Shown: positions 24,502 to 36,439 of the stretch, piece after piece
Layout of the letters: the number at the start of each line of letters is the position of its first letter
Numbering within the stretch: the first letter of the stretch is position 1
Assembly (NCBI GenBank): GCA_027625915.1
Contig: JANTQA010000016.1
Location: 2,299,001 to 2,363,000 of the forward strand
DNA length: 64,000 bases
Origin: Anaeramoeba flamelloides
Taxonomy: Eukaryota; Metamonada; Anaeramoebidae
Reading direction: 5' to 3'
Position numbers and translations under genes: made by a program
Notes under the pieces: model-generated
The model's database searches: none
Seen by the model: only the letters and a program-made list of their open reading frames with translations
What the model was told of the DNA's origin: nothing

Positions 24502-24783
24502 CTAAAATTTTTTTTTTTCTCTTTTTTTCGTAATTATGCCATTTTCTTCACTTTGTATTTTTGGGTTACAAAAGAAAAGATTTTTGTTGAATTTCAAAAA
24601 ATTATAAAGTTCATTTTTCTTTTCAAACCTTTTAAGAATCAAAAAAAACAAAATTCTGTTTAAGGAACTAATCACTTCCAGCGGAGCTGCTCCATACTCA
24701 AGGAGTGGCTTGCTACTTAAAATGATATTGTTAAATTGCACTTCACGATCCTGAAAAAATTTTTCCAAAAGAAAATTAAACAT
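24502..24783 (-). CDS. Small unrecognised protein
   Basis: A 93-residue frame with ATG and TAA. Residues 1-55 look protein-like (MFNFLLEKFFQDREVQFNN, then a PLLEYGAAPLEVISSLNRIL helix-like stretch) and the DNA is less A/T-rich than its surroundings; the tail is Lys-rich. I do not recognise it. It faces the coiled-coil gene tail-to-tail with a 29-base gap. If the coiled-coil exon splices to the RGS exon, this gene would be nested in that intron on the opposite strand. It may also have further exons upstream. Confidence 0.4.
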   Translation of the reverse strand: MFNFLLEKFFQDREVQFNNIILSSKPLLEYGAAPLEVISSLNRILFFLILKRFEKKNELYNFLKFNKNLFFCNPKIQSEENGIITKKREKKKF

Positions 24784-25110
24784 TTGCTAATTTTTCGCCT
24801 TTTTGATAACTTCACTTATAATAAACACTAATGTTTAATAATAAAAGATCTTGGATTAAAAATTATTTTTGAAAGATATTTAACGATTTAAGTTGACAAA
24901 ATCCAATTTTTCAGTTTCGAGAAAGATTTTTTTGAAATTTAATTGTAAAAAATTTGAAAAATTTTTTAATCACACATTTAAAAGGTTATAATCATATATT
25001 TCAAAAACATTTGAAATTTAATAAATATCTTTCAAAGGGATAATCAATTATTTAGACTATTAAAGAATTTTTTATTGATTTAAATTGAATGTATTTGTTT
25101 TTTGGGTTTT

Positions 25111-25320
25111 CCGTTAGGTTTTTTTTTTTAATTTTTGAAATAAACAGAAAAATAAATAAAATTTTCGGTTTATTTCAAAAAGTAAAAAAAACCACTGTTA
25201 GCTACTTGAGTTTTCTGTAAATTAGTGAAGTGTTCTAAGTTTTTTTACTTTTTGAAATAAACCGAAAATTTGTTAAAATTTTCGGTTTATTTCGAAAAGT
25301 AAAAAAAAAAACCTAACGAA
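25111..25320. mobile_element. Small foldback element with nested hairpins
   Basis: The left end reads CCGTTAGGTTTTTTTTTT. The right end, reverse complemented, reads TTCGTTAGGTTTTTTTTT. Each arm itself contains GAAATAAAC and its complement GTTTATTTC with AAATTTTCGG between, so each arm can fold into its own hairpin within the larger palindrome. 210 bases, no coding frame. It lies in the putative 2.2 kb first intron of the RGS gene. Confidence 0.72.
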
Positions 25321-26656
25321 AATTGATAGATTTTACTAATAAAACAGAAAACCTCAAGAAAAGATAGGCCCTTGACGGCACTCTACGGACACTTTAGTTA
25401 AGTTTTCCGGAATTTTAAAGAATCCTGGAAAACCTAGGGCACGGAATAATTATCATCAGTAATTTAATTCCTTCATTTCAGTTTTATTAGATGAGTACAA
25501 CATTTTCAAAACTATTAGTTATTTTCTATCAAAGTAAAAATATCTCCAAGTTGAATTAAACTAAAATTCATCCTTCCGTTTCTTTGAAATTTTTTACCCT
25601 AAAAAATACCTTTTTTTCCCAACTAGAGACTTTTAAAAAAGGTGGTTATACTAACAACAATAAATACAATAGCCTCATGAATTTGAAGTTCTGGAATTTT
25701 GGTTATATTGTGGATAAACTTTATTATTAAAGATGAAAGGTTAAGGAAAGTAGTAATTTTGTCTAGCTTTTTTTTTTCTATTTTATTTTTTCATACTAGT
25801 GTTGTTTTGGTTGAAATAATTAAAATGTCTATATTCTCACAAAAATGTTCATTTAACTCCACATTTTAAAACGAATTGTTGTATTTAAAGCAAAAAACAA
25901 ATTTTTAGACAAAATTAAACAAATAAATTAACCAAAATTAAACAAATAAATTCAAACGAAAAAAACAATTTGTTAATTTTAAGAAATGGAAATTTCATTT
26001 TTCTATTCAAAAAATTTCAAATAAATTTTCAAACAAAAAGAAAAAAATAAAATTGAGTAAGTCGGAAAACAAAATTTTCACAAAAAGTTGGTTAAAATAT
26101 GATAAAAAATCATTTAACATCAAAACAAAAAATGTATTATTTTGTAAATATATTTTGTGTAAATCAATAACTTGTATTTGCTGCACTTTTTTTTTTTTTG
26201 AATTGTAAAGTCTTCATGAAGTTGAAGATGTATCTCTTTTGTTTGATTTCATAAACTCTTCCTATGGTGAAATTTCCCAAAATAACAACAATGTAAATTT
26301 AGATCTTTCAATTTATTTTTTTCGAATTGGTCATGTTTAAATTAAAAAACATTGACAGTGAAAAAAAAATGATTTTAAAACGAGACAATTTTTCCCTTAT
26401 GGGATACCATGTTAATAGATTATGGGGTGTGTTGTTGATTACCATTTTTTGAGAGGATATGACCAATTTACAATCTGTTATCTTCTCGTGAAAATGTTCA
26501 ATTCAAAAAAAAATAAAATCACAAAATTATTGTATTGTTTTTTTTTCAATCAAAGAAAATTTTTTAACATTTCCTTATTCACATATTCAATTATCATCTT
26601 TAACTTTTTTTGAATTTTTTTTATTGATAAATTAATTTTTACATAACTATTTATAG

Positions 26657-29600
26657 AAATCTACAAAAGATGATCAAATACCAATTAAAAGTAGTAATTC
26701 TACTGATGAATTATATCGATCTAATATTTTCACAACTTATGAAAAAAGTAGAGCATCCATTGGTAGTGAATTCAGTGAAAATTTGAAAGATCTGTCACAA
26801 GAAGAAGGCGAAGACACTTTTGATGAAGAAATTAATCATCAAAAGAAAACTAAAAGTGATGAAGATTCTCAAATTATGAAGAATACCAAGACTCAAAAAA
26901 AGCCAATTTCTATAATTCTTCCAAACAACAATGAAAATAATTAATCTAAAGTTGAAATTTCTTCAGCGTCTGTACAAAAAACAATTTCTTATGATTCATG
27001 CTCTGATAACCAATCAAACACTGAAAAAATCACTGAAAACACAGAAAATACCGAGCATACTGATAATACTGAGCACACTGAACACACTGAACATACTGAA
27101 AATACAGAAATCACTGAAAACACATCCAAAATCGCCCAAAATGAAAGTGAATCAGAAAATAGTGATATAACTTCAAGTAAAAAAGATCCTATGAATGAAA
27201 AACAACAACAAATAATGACAACAACAAAAACAACGACGACGACGGAAGAAATTTCTGAGAATCAAAATAATGAACAAGAGGAAAATATTGAAAATAATTA
27301 TGATGTAAAATCAATTGATCTTTTATTTACAATACCAACTGCTATAGAATACTTTAAAGAATTTTTATGTCAACAACTAAATCAAGAAAATATTTTATTT
27401 TTTTTGGAAGTTAAAGAATTTAAAAATTCTTATCAAAATCAGAAAGTAACATAATAATTTCTTCAATTCCTCTCTTTTTATCTTTTTCCTTTTTTCAATT
27501 TTCCTCAATTCTTCAATTATTATCCTCTGATTTTCTTCTCTTTTGATCCTCATCCTCTCTTCATTTCTTTGTTTATTTGCTTATCTTTTAATTCAAAATT
27601 TAATTATATTTTTTTTGAAATCCAAAATTTTATTTTTATTTTATAATAAATAATGATACTCTTAATTATTAAATTATATAGAAAACTAACAAAATAGCAA
27701 AAAGAATTTATGATAAATATATAAAGCCTGGCTCATTATTTGAAGTAAATATTGATTATTCAAATAGACAAGAACTTACAGAGCTGATGCAAAATAAAAA
27801 AATTATTCTTGACATGTTTGATCAAGCGCAAGAAATTGTATTTCGTCATATGGAACATAATTCCTTTTCACAATTTAAAAAGTCAAAACTGTATAAGGAA
27901 TTAATTCACAAGCTAAAAACAGATACAGGTTTTAATTTTTCTTCGACTCATAAAAAGGCAATTATGATATCTCGAAAAAAAGTCGTTACCGCTCTTAATG
28001 TTGATTTCAAGTTTCAAGGCAATGCTAAAAACTGTTATTTGCTTTCCACAGAACTAATGGAAATTTTAATTGATATTTTTATCTCACATTATTCCATAAG
28101 CTCTAAACAAATCGATTTTAATCATATTTCACAATCAATTCCCTTTCATAGATTTGTTGCAGCAACAACAGAATTACAAAAAGTAAAATATTTGTTTTTT
28201 TTTATTTATTTTTTTTTATTTGTTTGTTTTTTGGCTTGCTTTTGTTTTTTTTTTTTTTTACTTTTTTATTTTTTTCTTTATTTTTTTTATTTTTTTCTTT
28301 ATTTTTTTCTTTATTTTTTTATCGATTTTTGTTTTTACTTTTCCAACCATAAAAATAATTTCTTGTTTTTCTTTTAGTCTTCTCTATTTGGCTTTCCCAA
28401 TTATTTAAAGAAAATCTATCCTTTTTGATTTATAATGCTGGCAAAGTTATAGTGAGGGGATAAACAACGAAAGAACGTTTAGTTGTCAGGGCAAACAGAA
28501 GGATCTATCTTTTGATATACCTCTCTTCCATTCAATAAAAAAAAAAAAATAAATAATAAAGAATTATATAAAGAAAAGAGAAAAATCATTTAAAACACCT
28601 TTTAAGGACTATCTCAAAAAAAAACAACATTGTGTTGAATCACATACGTCACCCATAATGATTATTTTTTTTTTTTTTTAAGATAACACTTACAAGAGTT
28701 TTTTTATTTGTTTTTTTTTAATTAAACTCACCCAATATTAAAGAGAATTGTTTTCTAAAGATGGTTATCAAAATATTTTTATATATGGGGAAAATATTTT
28801 TTTTTTATAAATTATAGTTCATTAAATAATTATTAATTCTCTTTAATGATTCTTTAAAAAAAAAAAACAGTTTAAGAAAACATCTTCTTTATTGTTTTGA
28901 TTTGGAAACAATCACTTTGTTATGTTATGAGTTTAGTCTGGAAGAACGAAAGAAATATGATATTGTTCGAAGTGATATAAGATGATAGTGGGAAGTTCGA
29001 AGAACGACGATTAATATCATCTTACCACTATAACAATATCATCTTTTGATTCTGGAATGGGACCAAACTCGAGGAATTATAACTTGTGATTTTTGAACAA
29101 ATGAACAATCTGTGGTGCTATTTATATTTGGAACTCATGATCTAACTCGTCGAACAAAAAAAAAACCAAACAAATTTAATCAAACAACAACTAATTTGTT
29201 ACTTTTCAGCTGATGACTTAAAGAACTTTTTCTTCAAAGTTTCTTTCTTTTTCTCCCAAATGAATGATTGAAAACATTGGAATTAAAATTTAAATTGGTC
29301 TCATTGAGGATAAAACTTGATTTAAATGGCTAAGGGATTAACTAGATCATCCAACTTTTAAATAGTCACTCTTCCATTTTTATTTCATGCTTTGTTAAGA
29401 AACATCATCAAAGGAAATCAAACATAAAACCTCGCATCTATTGTGCGTTCTTAACAATGACTGATTTTGAATATTCCTCTAAAAATTCTTGACTCGAAGT
29501 AGCAAAAAAAAATGTTTTTTTAAAAAATTTTATTCTTAAATTTGTAATTTTGCTTTTTTCTCCTTTTGAAATTTTCTGATAAATGTCTTATTTTCTTTTC

Positions 29601-31268
29601 TTCTTTTTTCTTTGAAAAAAGGGACCAAAAAATTTCAATTTTTTTAAAAATGAAATTGATTTTTTTTGAAACTAAACGAAAAAATACAATGTTTGATTTT
29701 AGAAATTGTTTTTAATAACGAAATGGAATTTATTCGATTTCCAAACAGTACGCATAATTTGATGGACTTTTTTTTTGAACTTTGTTGGAACTAATTATTT
29801 GATTCTTTGACCAAATTATGTGTTCAAATAGAATTTCAGTTGAGACCAGTAGATCTTTTGGGATTTATGAGATCAAATATTGGCAAAAAAATGAGTTAAA
29901 GTGTTCTAAAATAACTTGTAATAACATTTTTTAATGTTAGATTTATTAGTAAAATACAAATAATTTCACACATTTAGAATTTAAAATAAGAAGATCAAAA
30001 AATTTTCCAACTTTGCCTAATAACTACCTGATTTCCAAAAATACCTCCACCGCAACTACAGTATTATCCTAAACTTTTTTGAGAGACAATCACTTTCTTA
30101 TTTGTATTGATCCAAATTTATTTTCTTAAAATTTCTCAAATAAAATGTTTGGGTTTTTAAAAAAATACATAGCATAATTATTTATTTAAAAAAAAATTAA
30201 TTTCTTATTTTCTATTCTAATCAAAATTTTTAATTAATTCTTTTAATATTATAGACAAGATTAAAATTTTTAAGAGAAGAACAAACATTACCATTTTTTT
30301 TTAAATATTTATAATATTTTGTTATTGCACGCGGCTATTGTAAATGGTATCCCACCTGATAAAACTTCACTTCGAAATTTTTTCAGAGAATCAAAATACT
30401 CAATTGACGGATTAAAATATTCTCTTCAAGATATCAAGAATGGTATACTTCGGGCTAATAAAGATAAAAGAAATAATAATTATTTTAAACAACATGACCC
30501 AAGATATAAATATTGTATTAAGGAATTAATACCGAAAATTCATTTTTCTTTAATCTCTTTAAATTCTTCCAGATCTGTAATCCAAACTTATTATAAAGAT
30601 AAATTTAATCAACAAATGAAAAATTCAACTAGATTACAATTACATAAAATGATTTATTTTTTAAAAAATAGGTTAATACTTCCTAAAGTATTTCAAATAT
30701 ATTCCAAAGATTTTGGTGGTAATACTAGTAAAATAATCAAATGGATTTCCCAATTTTTAGGTGACATCAAAAAGAAAAAGCTTGAGCAATATGATTTAAG
30801 TAATATTAAATATGAAGAAGAAACAGTTGGAACTCCTGTTTTATTAATTGATACTATGAGTCCAATTAAAAAAAATGGGGTAAGAAAAAAAAATCCACTA
30901 ATAACGACAATAATACTAATAATGTTGAAATAGAAAAAAATAACGAACAAAAACAAAATAATAATAATAATAATGATGATGATGATAAAGATAAAAATAA
31001 AGATGATAAAGTAGAAGAAAATAATATTGATGAAGGTAATACTACAATTGAAACAGAAAAAAATAACGAGCAACAACAAGAAAAAAATAATGATGATGAT
31101 GATCAAGAGAAAAATATGAAAGAAAACGAAGAACAAAATCAAAGTGGTGATGATAAACCCGGAGAAGAAGAAAAAGAAATAATCGAGCAACTGCAAGAAA
31201 ATAATCAAAATAATAGTGGTGGTGATGATGATGATCATGAGAAAAATATGAAAGAAAAGGAAGAATAA
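26657..31268 (+). CDS. RGS-DUF547 protein with several reading-frame breaks
   Basis: Exons 26657-27445, 27682-28182 and 30255-31268; all junctions are GT-AG, phase 0. RGS domains speed GTP hydrolysis by G-alpha subunits; DUF547 has no settled function. In order: an acidic Ser/Thr/Glu linker with TENTEHT-type repeats; an RGS domain (FKEFLCQQLNQENILFFLEV, then KIAKRIYDKYIKPGS, LFEVNIDYSNR, FDQAQEIVFRHM, FSQFKKSKLYKELI) across the first intron; a linker; DUF547 (IYNILLLHA, SLQDIKNGILRANK, DPRYK, PKIHFSL); an Asn/Asp/Glu tail. The usual Cys after the DUF547 PKIHF block is not seen. Breaks: in-frame TAA at 26942-26944, a one-base shift at T9 (30294-30302) and another at A9 (30885-30893). The last TAA (31266) replaces a Gln codon of an internal repeat. 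Assembly indels or early decay are both possible. Confidence 0.8.
28183..30254 (+). other. 2.07 kb intron of the RGS-DUF547 gene, repeat-filled
   Basis: Donor GTAAAA, acceptor TTATAG; splicing joins the post-RGS linker to the DUF547 exon in phase 0. It contains about 1.2 kb (28900-30175) homologous to the Sec24 intron: GATCTAACTCGT, a TTAGATCATCCAA-type block, GTTCTTAACAATGA, a CTTGRCTYGAWGTAGC block, and the TTTGCCTAATAA repeat. The left part is T-rich low complexity. No gene inside. Confidence 0.8.
28900..30175. repeat. Dispersed intron repeat, second copy
   Basis: Shares ordered blocks with 18840-20590 of the Sec24 intron, minus the nested TIR element present there. It ends with one copy (29935-30175) of the 255-base repeat that occurs twice in the Sec24 intron. 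No open frame; the family is not assigned. A small GATATTGTT...AACAATATC palindrome lies near its left end (about 28960-29040). Confidence 0.65.
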
Positions 31269-34200
31269 AATCAAAGTGATGATGATAAACTTGAAGAAGA
31301 AGAAAAATAAACGTTATCTTGGCTCTTTGTGTTGTGAATATACTATTAATATTAAATAAAATATTAATTATGTTATTATAATTATTTTCTTGTAATTTTA
31401 TTGAAATATTTAATTTTATATTTTAATACTAATTAATTTCTTTTTAAATAATTTTTTATTGAATAAACAAATTAAATATTTTTTTCGATAATTTTTTATT
31501 GAATATACAAATTAACTGTTTTTAATAAAAGCCTTGATAATTTTATTTATTACCAAAAAAAAATTATAATTTGATATATAATAAAAAAAAATTCATGTTA
31601 TAGAAATTTTAAACATTTTTTTAAAGATATTTTAAATCAAAGTAAACTCCATTTCAAAAATTGTGACTTGCCTTAAATAATAAGTTGAAAAAAAAAAAAA
31701 ATTGGTTGGTATTCTAAAACTAATAATTAATAAATCTGATTTATAATTCACTTTTAAATTATTCTAAATCATATAAAAGCCTGATATTTTAAAAATTAAA
31801 AAAAAATAAAATCAAAAACTAAAAAAAAGTGAAACATAATTTTGGAAATGATCATTTTAAATTTTCTTAATAATACACTTTTAAGTCATTCTAAATCATA
31901 TAAAAACCTGATATTTTAAAAATCAAAAAAAAATGAAAATCAAAAAACTTTAAAAAATTGAGTCACAATTTTTGAAAAGAGTATTATAGGTTTTTTATTA
32001 CGGACTTTCACTGAAAAAAGGATGACAATAAGAAATTTTTGTGCTATAATTAAATTTATTTTAAAAGACAATTCATAGCCTCAATTTTCTTAGTAATTAT
32101 TTCTCTTTTTGTAAGATCTTTTTTTTTAAACTTATCTTTTACAAAAAGAAAAAGAAGAAAAAAAAGAATAAAAAAATGAAAATGAAAAAAGAAAAAGAAA
32201 AAGAAAGAAAAGGAAAACAAACTAAAAAACAAAATCTGAAAAATCAAAAATTTGCAAAAGCAAAACTAAAATTTGCAAAATTAGAAAAAATGATTCTGAT
32301 CCGAAAAATTTGAAAATATTTATTTTGATAAGGATATGGTAATAAAATCTCAAAAAAACTTCATATTAACATTATAATATAGTGAGTCAAAATTTTTGAA
32401 AAAAAAGTTTATCAACAAATAATTCAAAGTTAAATTTGGGTTTAATCAGTATCAAGTTAGCAAGTTTGATGTCTTATCTAGAATTTAAAATAATTGGGTG
32501 AAATTAAAGATTTTATTTAATTCTTTTGAACTCTGGAAAAGTTAACTCAGGTTATTAAGGTGGTTTATATTAGGTTAGGAAACTTAAATAAATTCCATAT
32601 AATAGAAAACCCATCAAAAATATAACCGCTTTTTTTGTGAAATAGAGTTTATTTCTGGAATTGTTAAATGATATAATTTTTCGAAAACAATTTTTTGTTT
32701 TTATTTTCTCTTTTTGAATTCCATTGAATTATAATATCATTATCTATTACTAGGAAATTTCAAAAAAAAGTGTTTTAAATTTATTTTAAAAGATCTTTTT
32801 AAACTTTATTCAAATATGTCCTTAATAAAATTAAGCATTATTTTTTTCTGATTAATATTTTTCGAAATTAAGCCTTATAACTTAATTCAATTAACCACCG
32901 TGATAATTTTTTAGAATAAAATCACTCTCAACTTCTGAATATAGATAATATTTTTTGAAATTTCCGTGCACTTTATTATTTTTTTTTTGAAAAATTGGGT
33001 TTGAGAAAATTTTGAAAGCAAAAAATAAGTTAATATATTAAATTAGAATACTTTTCCAGAGATTTTATCTTTTCAGTTTAATTTTTTTTTTAAAATTTAC
33101 CCTTTTAAAACTAAAAAAAACATTTGAAGACCAAATTAGTCCCTTTTTTGAAAATAAAATTCCCATTATTTAGAATTTATTTTAGTAAATGAGTTAAAAT
33201 AAGATGTGTATCTAAAAATATATATAATCTCAACTTTGAATTCAATGATTTTGGCAAAAAATGTTTTCAAGAAAAAGTTAAATGGAAAGTTTATTTATTT
33301 TTATTTTTTCATCTAGTTTTTTTAATTTTTTTAATTGAAGGTATTTGTTCAGTTTTCCATTTTTAGTGTTTTTTGGGTCATAGGGACATATTATTATTTA
33401 AATAAACAAAATTATTTTTCTTCATTAATTAATTCTTGATACTAATTCAATTTACTTATTTGTCAGAAATTATTTTATTAAAAGAAATCAAAGTTTTGGA
33501 ACTAAATTAATTATGATATTTGTTCGTATGAAAAAACTTGTGTCGGTTATTTCTTTTGGATCATAAAAAAGCGTTTTCTGAAGATGTTTAATATTGACAA
33601 ATAAAAGAGAAGGTAAACCAGATAAAAACATTTTATTCTGTAAAAATTGTTTGTTTCCTTGCCCATTTTTTATTGAAATTAGTTGAAAGTGTACTTGTTT
33701 TTCATAAAAAAAAGTTTTTTTTTTTTTTTTGAAAATATTTTAATGAACATATTTTGAAATACATCCTATAGTTTCTGATTCAATTGGTATTAATATTTTA
33801 CTCGTTTTTTATATTACTAATTTGCAAATATAACAACTTGTAAAAAGAAATACTTTTCAAGAGAATTATTAAAAACAAATATAAAATAAAATCCCCCACT
33901 TTTTTGGAAATATCTTATACTTTTTTTATTCAATTTAGTACCATATTTTTTTTATATATTAAAGTTGTTGAAAACAGTTATCAAAATAATTATTCTCTAA
34001 TTATTCAATCTATGATAACTATTATTTTAGATCTTTTTTGTGAACCAAAAAATTTATAATAAATTTGAATACTCTAATATAAAAAAGTAAGAACTAAAAA
34101 GTTTGAAAAATTGTTACTCAAGCTGTTTGGTTCATTGTTTTTTGCAATTTGAGCCACGTTTTTTAGACTTTTAGTAGTGGCTTTTTAAAAATATCTGTGC

Positions 34201-34527
34201 TATTAAATTTCATTAAAATAGTAATTAATTACATTGTGAAATGGAAAATACTAATTGTATTTAAAAGAAATCTTTTTTTTTTTTTTTTTGAGAAAGTTCT
34301 GGGAAAAATAATTTGTATAATATGTTACATTACCAAACAATTAACGAATGAATTTTTTCAAATTCTTGTTTTAAAAGAAACTGTTTTCAATTCGTCTCGT
34401 TTTTTTAGTCTTGTAAAATAGATTACAAGGTTTTTTTAAAAAAATATTTGAATGGTAAACAACAAAAGAAAATTCAAAAAGTCAAAATTGGTTTTTTGCT
34501 TGAAATTTAATTCAAATAAACAGTTAT
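31269..34527. other. Intergenic region with family 3 repeats
   Basis: No gene is seen between the RGS gene and the Leo1 3' end. It contains a composite family 3 repeat (31650-32410) and an old repeat (about 33780-34020) shared with about 15600-15830. Open frames here are low-complexity Phe/Lys translations of A/T tracts. Confidence 0.6.
31650..32410 (+). repeat. Family 3 composite repeat, copy a
   Basis: Contains TTTCAAAAATTGTGACTTG at the left and inverted GTGAAAC/GAGTCACAATTTTTGAAA ends near 31830-31990, with the right half duplicated. An A/G-rich block follows, ending with ATTAGAAAAAATGATTCTGA and GTGAGTCAAAATTTTTGAAA. The order matches 42838-43450 on the same strand and 63083-63710 on the opposite strand. 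Non-coding; probably a non-autonomous DNA element. Confidence 0.6.
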
Positions 34528-35611
34528 TTAATTTAAATCTTCATCATAACTTGAATCTTCATCATAGCCGTCCGATTGCTCAAGATATTCGCTTGTTAGC
34601 TGAGTTTTTGATGATTTTTTATTTCTTTCTTTCCTTAATTTATTTTCATAGTTTTTTGAGTGCTTGTAAATCTATTCAAGGGTAAAGGGTCAAGAATAAG
34701 GATAAAGGTAAAAACAAAAACATTCAAAATACAAAGTTATCGAGTGGTTTTGTTCGAAAGCGAAAAGGTTAAAGATCAAAATTCACATTGATAAAAACAT
34801 CAAAGGTCGTAAAAAACCAAGAAAATGTTTTCAAAATAAAAAAAAATTAACAAGAAAAAAATACCTCTTTTTCTTTCTCTTTTTCAGGATCCTTGTCATT
34901 TACATAAATCTTAATTTTCGAAGCGCCTTTGCTTGTTCTTTTCTTTAAATTTTTCGAGAAATTTTTGTGTACGGTTGAATTGATCCCTACAGGCTGGAAG
35001 TACATTCGTTTATCAAGGTTTGATTGGTAATGTAGCACTCTGTCATTACGGACAAAGCATTGGTTGTGGCTGTTTTTGACATCCAGTTCCATAATGTCTA
35101 TGGACTCGGAACCGATTAAGAGTTGCCTTGAGCCGTCAGACCATGTGACGATCCTGGCGTTACTTTCGATTTTACCTCCATTTTTTGATTTTCTCCACCG
35201 GACAACATAGCCACTAAGATCCTTTTTATTTTGGGAATACTCTTCGGTGTAATTGTCAGACGTAAATTCTTGTGGCTGGAATGTCACTAAAGAGGATTCT
35301 CTTGCAAAAAAAATTTTGTTTTGGTCGGTGACACCCAAGTTTGGAACTGACGAAGACAGGAAATAACTGTTCTCAGTAATGGTAAATTCATCATCAACGT
35401 TTTCTCCAAGATCGGATGAGTCATCAGACAAATCACTTTCATCGGATTCAATTTGGTTATTCGTTTCACCTTCATTTGGCTGATTAGAATTTTGGTTTCC
35501 TTGTTGTTCTTGCTCATCATTACCAATTACTAAATCAAAATCTGAACTGGACGAATCTTCTTCGCTGTCAGTTCCAAAAAGAGCAAGTGAACTTTCTTGG
35601 TTTTCAGTCAT
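34528..35611 (-). CDS. LEO1: Leo1, RNA polymerase II Paf1-complex subunit
   Basis: Leo1 is a nuclear subunit of the Paf1 complex, which travels with elongating RNA polymerase II and supports co-transcriptional histone modification. Two exons, 35611-34865 and 34671-34528, around a 193-base intron, give 296 residues. Residues 1-85 are acidic and Ser-rich, typical of Leo1. The core at about 130-245 shows VVRWRKSKNG, SNARIVTWSDGSRQLLIGSE, FVRNDRVLHYQ and SKIKIYVNDKDPEKEKEKE. The second exon adds the basic helix and LTSEYLEQSDGYDED, matching the family's SxxYLE...YDEE tail. Human LEO1 is much longer, mainly in its disordered N-terminus. The splice call rests on the tail match and phase 0 junctions (GTATTT / AATAG). 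A large foldback element begins about 210 bases upstream of the start. Confidence 0.95.
34672..34864 (-). other. Leo1 intron
   Basis: 193 bases, donor GTATTT, acceptor AATAG. Its removal links the KEKEKE end of the first exon to the basic IYKHSKNYENKLRKER helix of the Leo1 C-terminus. Confidence 0.88.
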
Positions 35612-35818
35612 GGATCTTGTGACAGATAAATTGCAAGAAGACTTTGATTAAAAAAAAAAGCAAAAAATGTTTTGGTAATTAATTATCAATTTCACAAACC
35701 ACTATTTCGTATCTACCTTATTTGTTTCCAATTACTTCTTGTTAACTAGTTTGATATCATTCCTAAATTTTTTTAACAGTTTTATTGAAAATTATCATGG
35801 ATAAAATCCTCTTTTCTT

Positions 35819-36380
35819 TAGGGTTTACAATCCCTGAAATTTGAAAAAAGATTATCTTACGTCGGGTGTAGTGGCTTGTTAATTTGGTTCTTAGCTGATC
35901 GATCTTGTGTTTGGTATGGGTTTTTAATAGTTGGTCAAAAAGGTAATTTTTGAAAAATTTTCTTTTTTTTTTTCCGAAATCCGAATTGAAAAAGTGTAAG
36001 AGAAATAGATTGGTAGGTTTTTTTGAATAAATTTTGATTTTAAAGGTTGTAGAAGAAAATTTTGAAATCCTTTTTTGTCAATTAACTTAATAAAAATAAT
36101 TGTTTTTTACAAGCTCCATATAAAACCAAACCTAATTAAAAATTTCAACCAACAACCCAAAAACAACATTTTGTTTATAACGTAAGAACCAGACAATTAA
36201 TCTTATACTCTCAATTTCTTATTTCGGAAAAAATAAAAATAAATTGTCAAAATTTGCCCTTTTACCCAACTTTTAAAACTCATACCAAGCACAAGATCGA
36301 TCAGCTAAGAACCAAATTAACAAGCCACTACACCCTATGTAAGATAATCTTTTTTCAAATTTCAGGGATTGTAAACCTTA
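35819..36380. mobile_element. Foldback (long inverted repeat) element
   Basis: Left arm from 35820 begins GGGTTTACAATCCCTGAAAT. The right arm, reverse complemented, begins AGGTTTACAATCCCTGAAAT. By eye, about 115 bases of each arm match with only a handful of differences (including GTAGTGGCTTGTTAATTTGG and TAGCTGATCGATCTTGTG), and weaker symmetry continues to the middle. TTA/TAA-like bases flank both ends. High arm identity suggests a recent insertion. No coding frame; superfamily unknown. Confidence 0.88.
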
Positions 36381-36439
36381 AAGTAGGTTTTATAATAAAA
36401 AAAAATCTTTGAGTTATTCTTTAATAACAAGCCCAAATA

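Noticed and set aside
28420-28520. Less A/T-rich patch in the RGS-gene intron as a structured RNA
   Set aside because: No tRNA-like T-loop, no clear stem set and no copy elsewhere in the window.
26942-31268. TAA as a glutamine codon (as in some diplomonads and ciliates)
   Set aside because: Two TAA codons fall where protein seems to continue, but every confident gene here also ends at TAA at its expected family end (ITPase, Leo1, Sec24, E1). Beyond the ITPase and Leo1 stops the frame is plainly non-coding.
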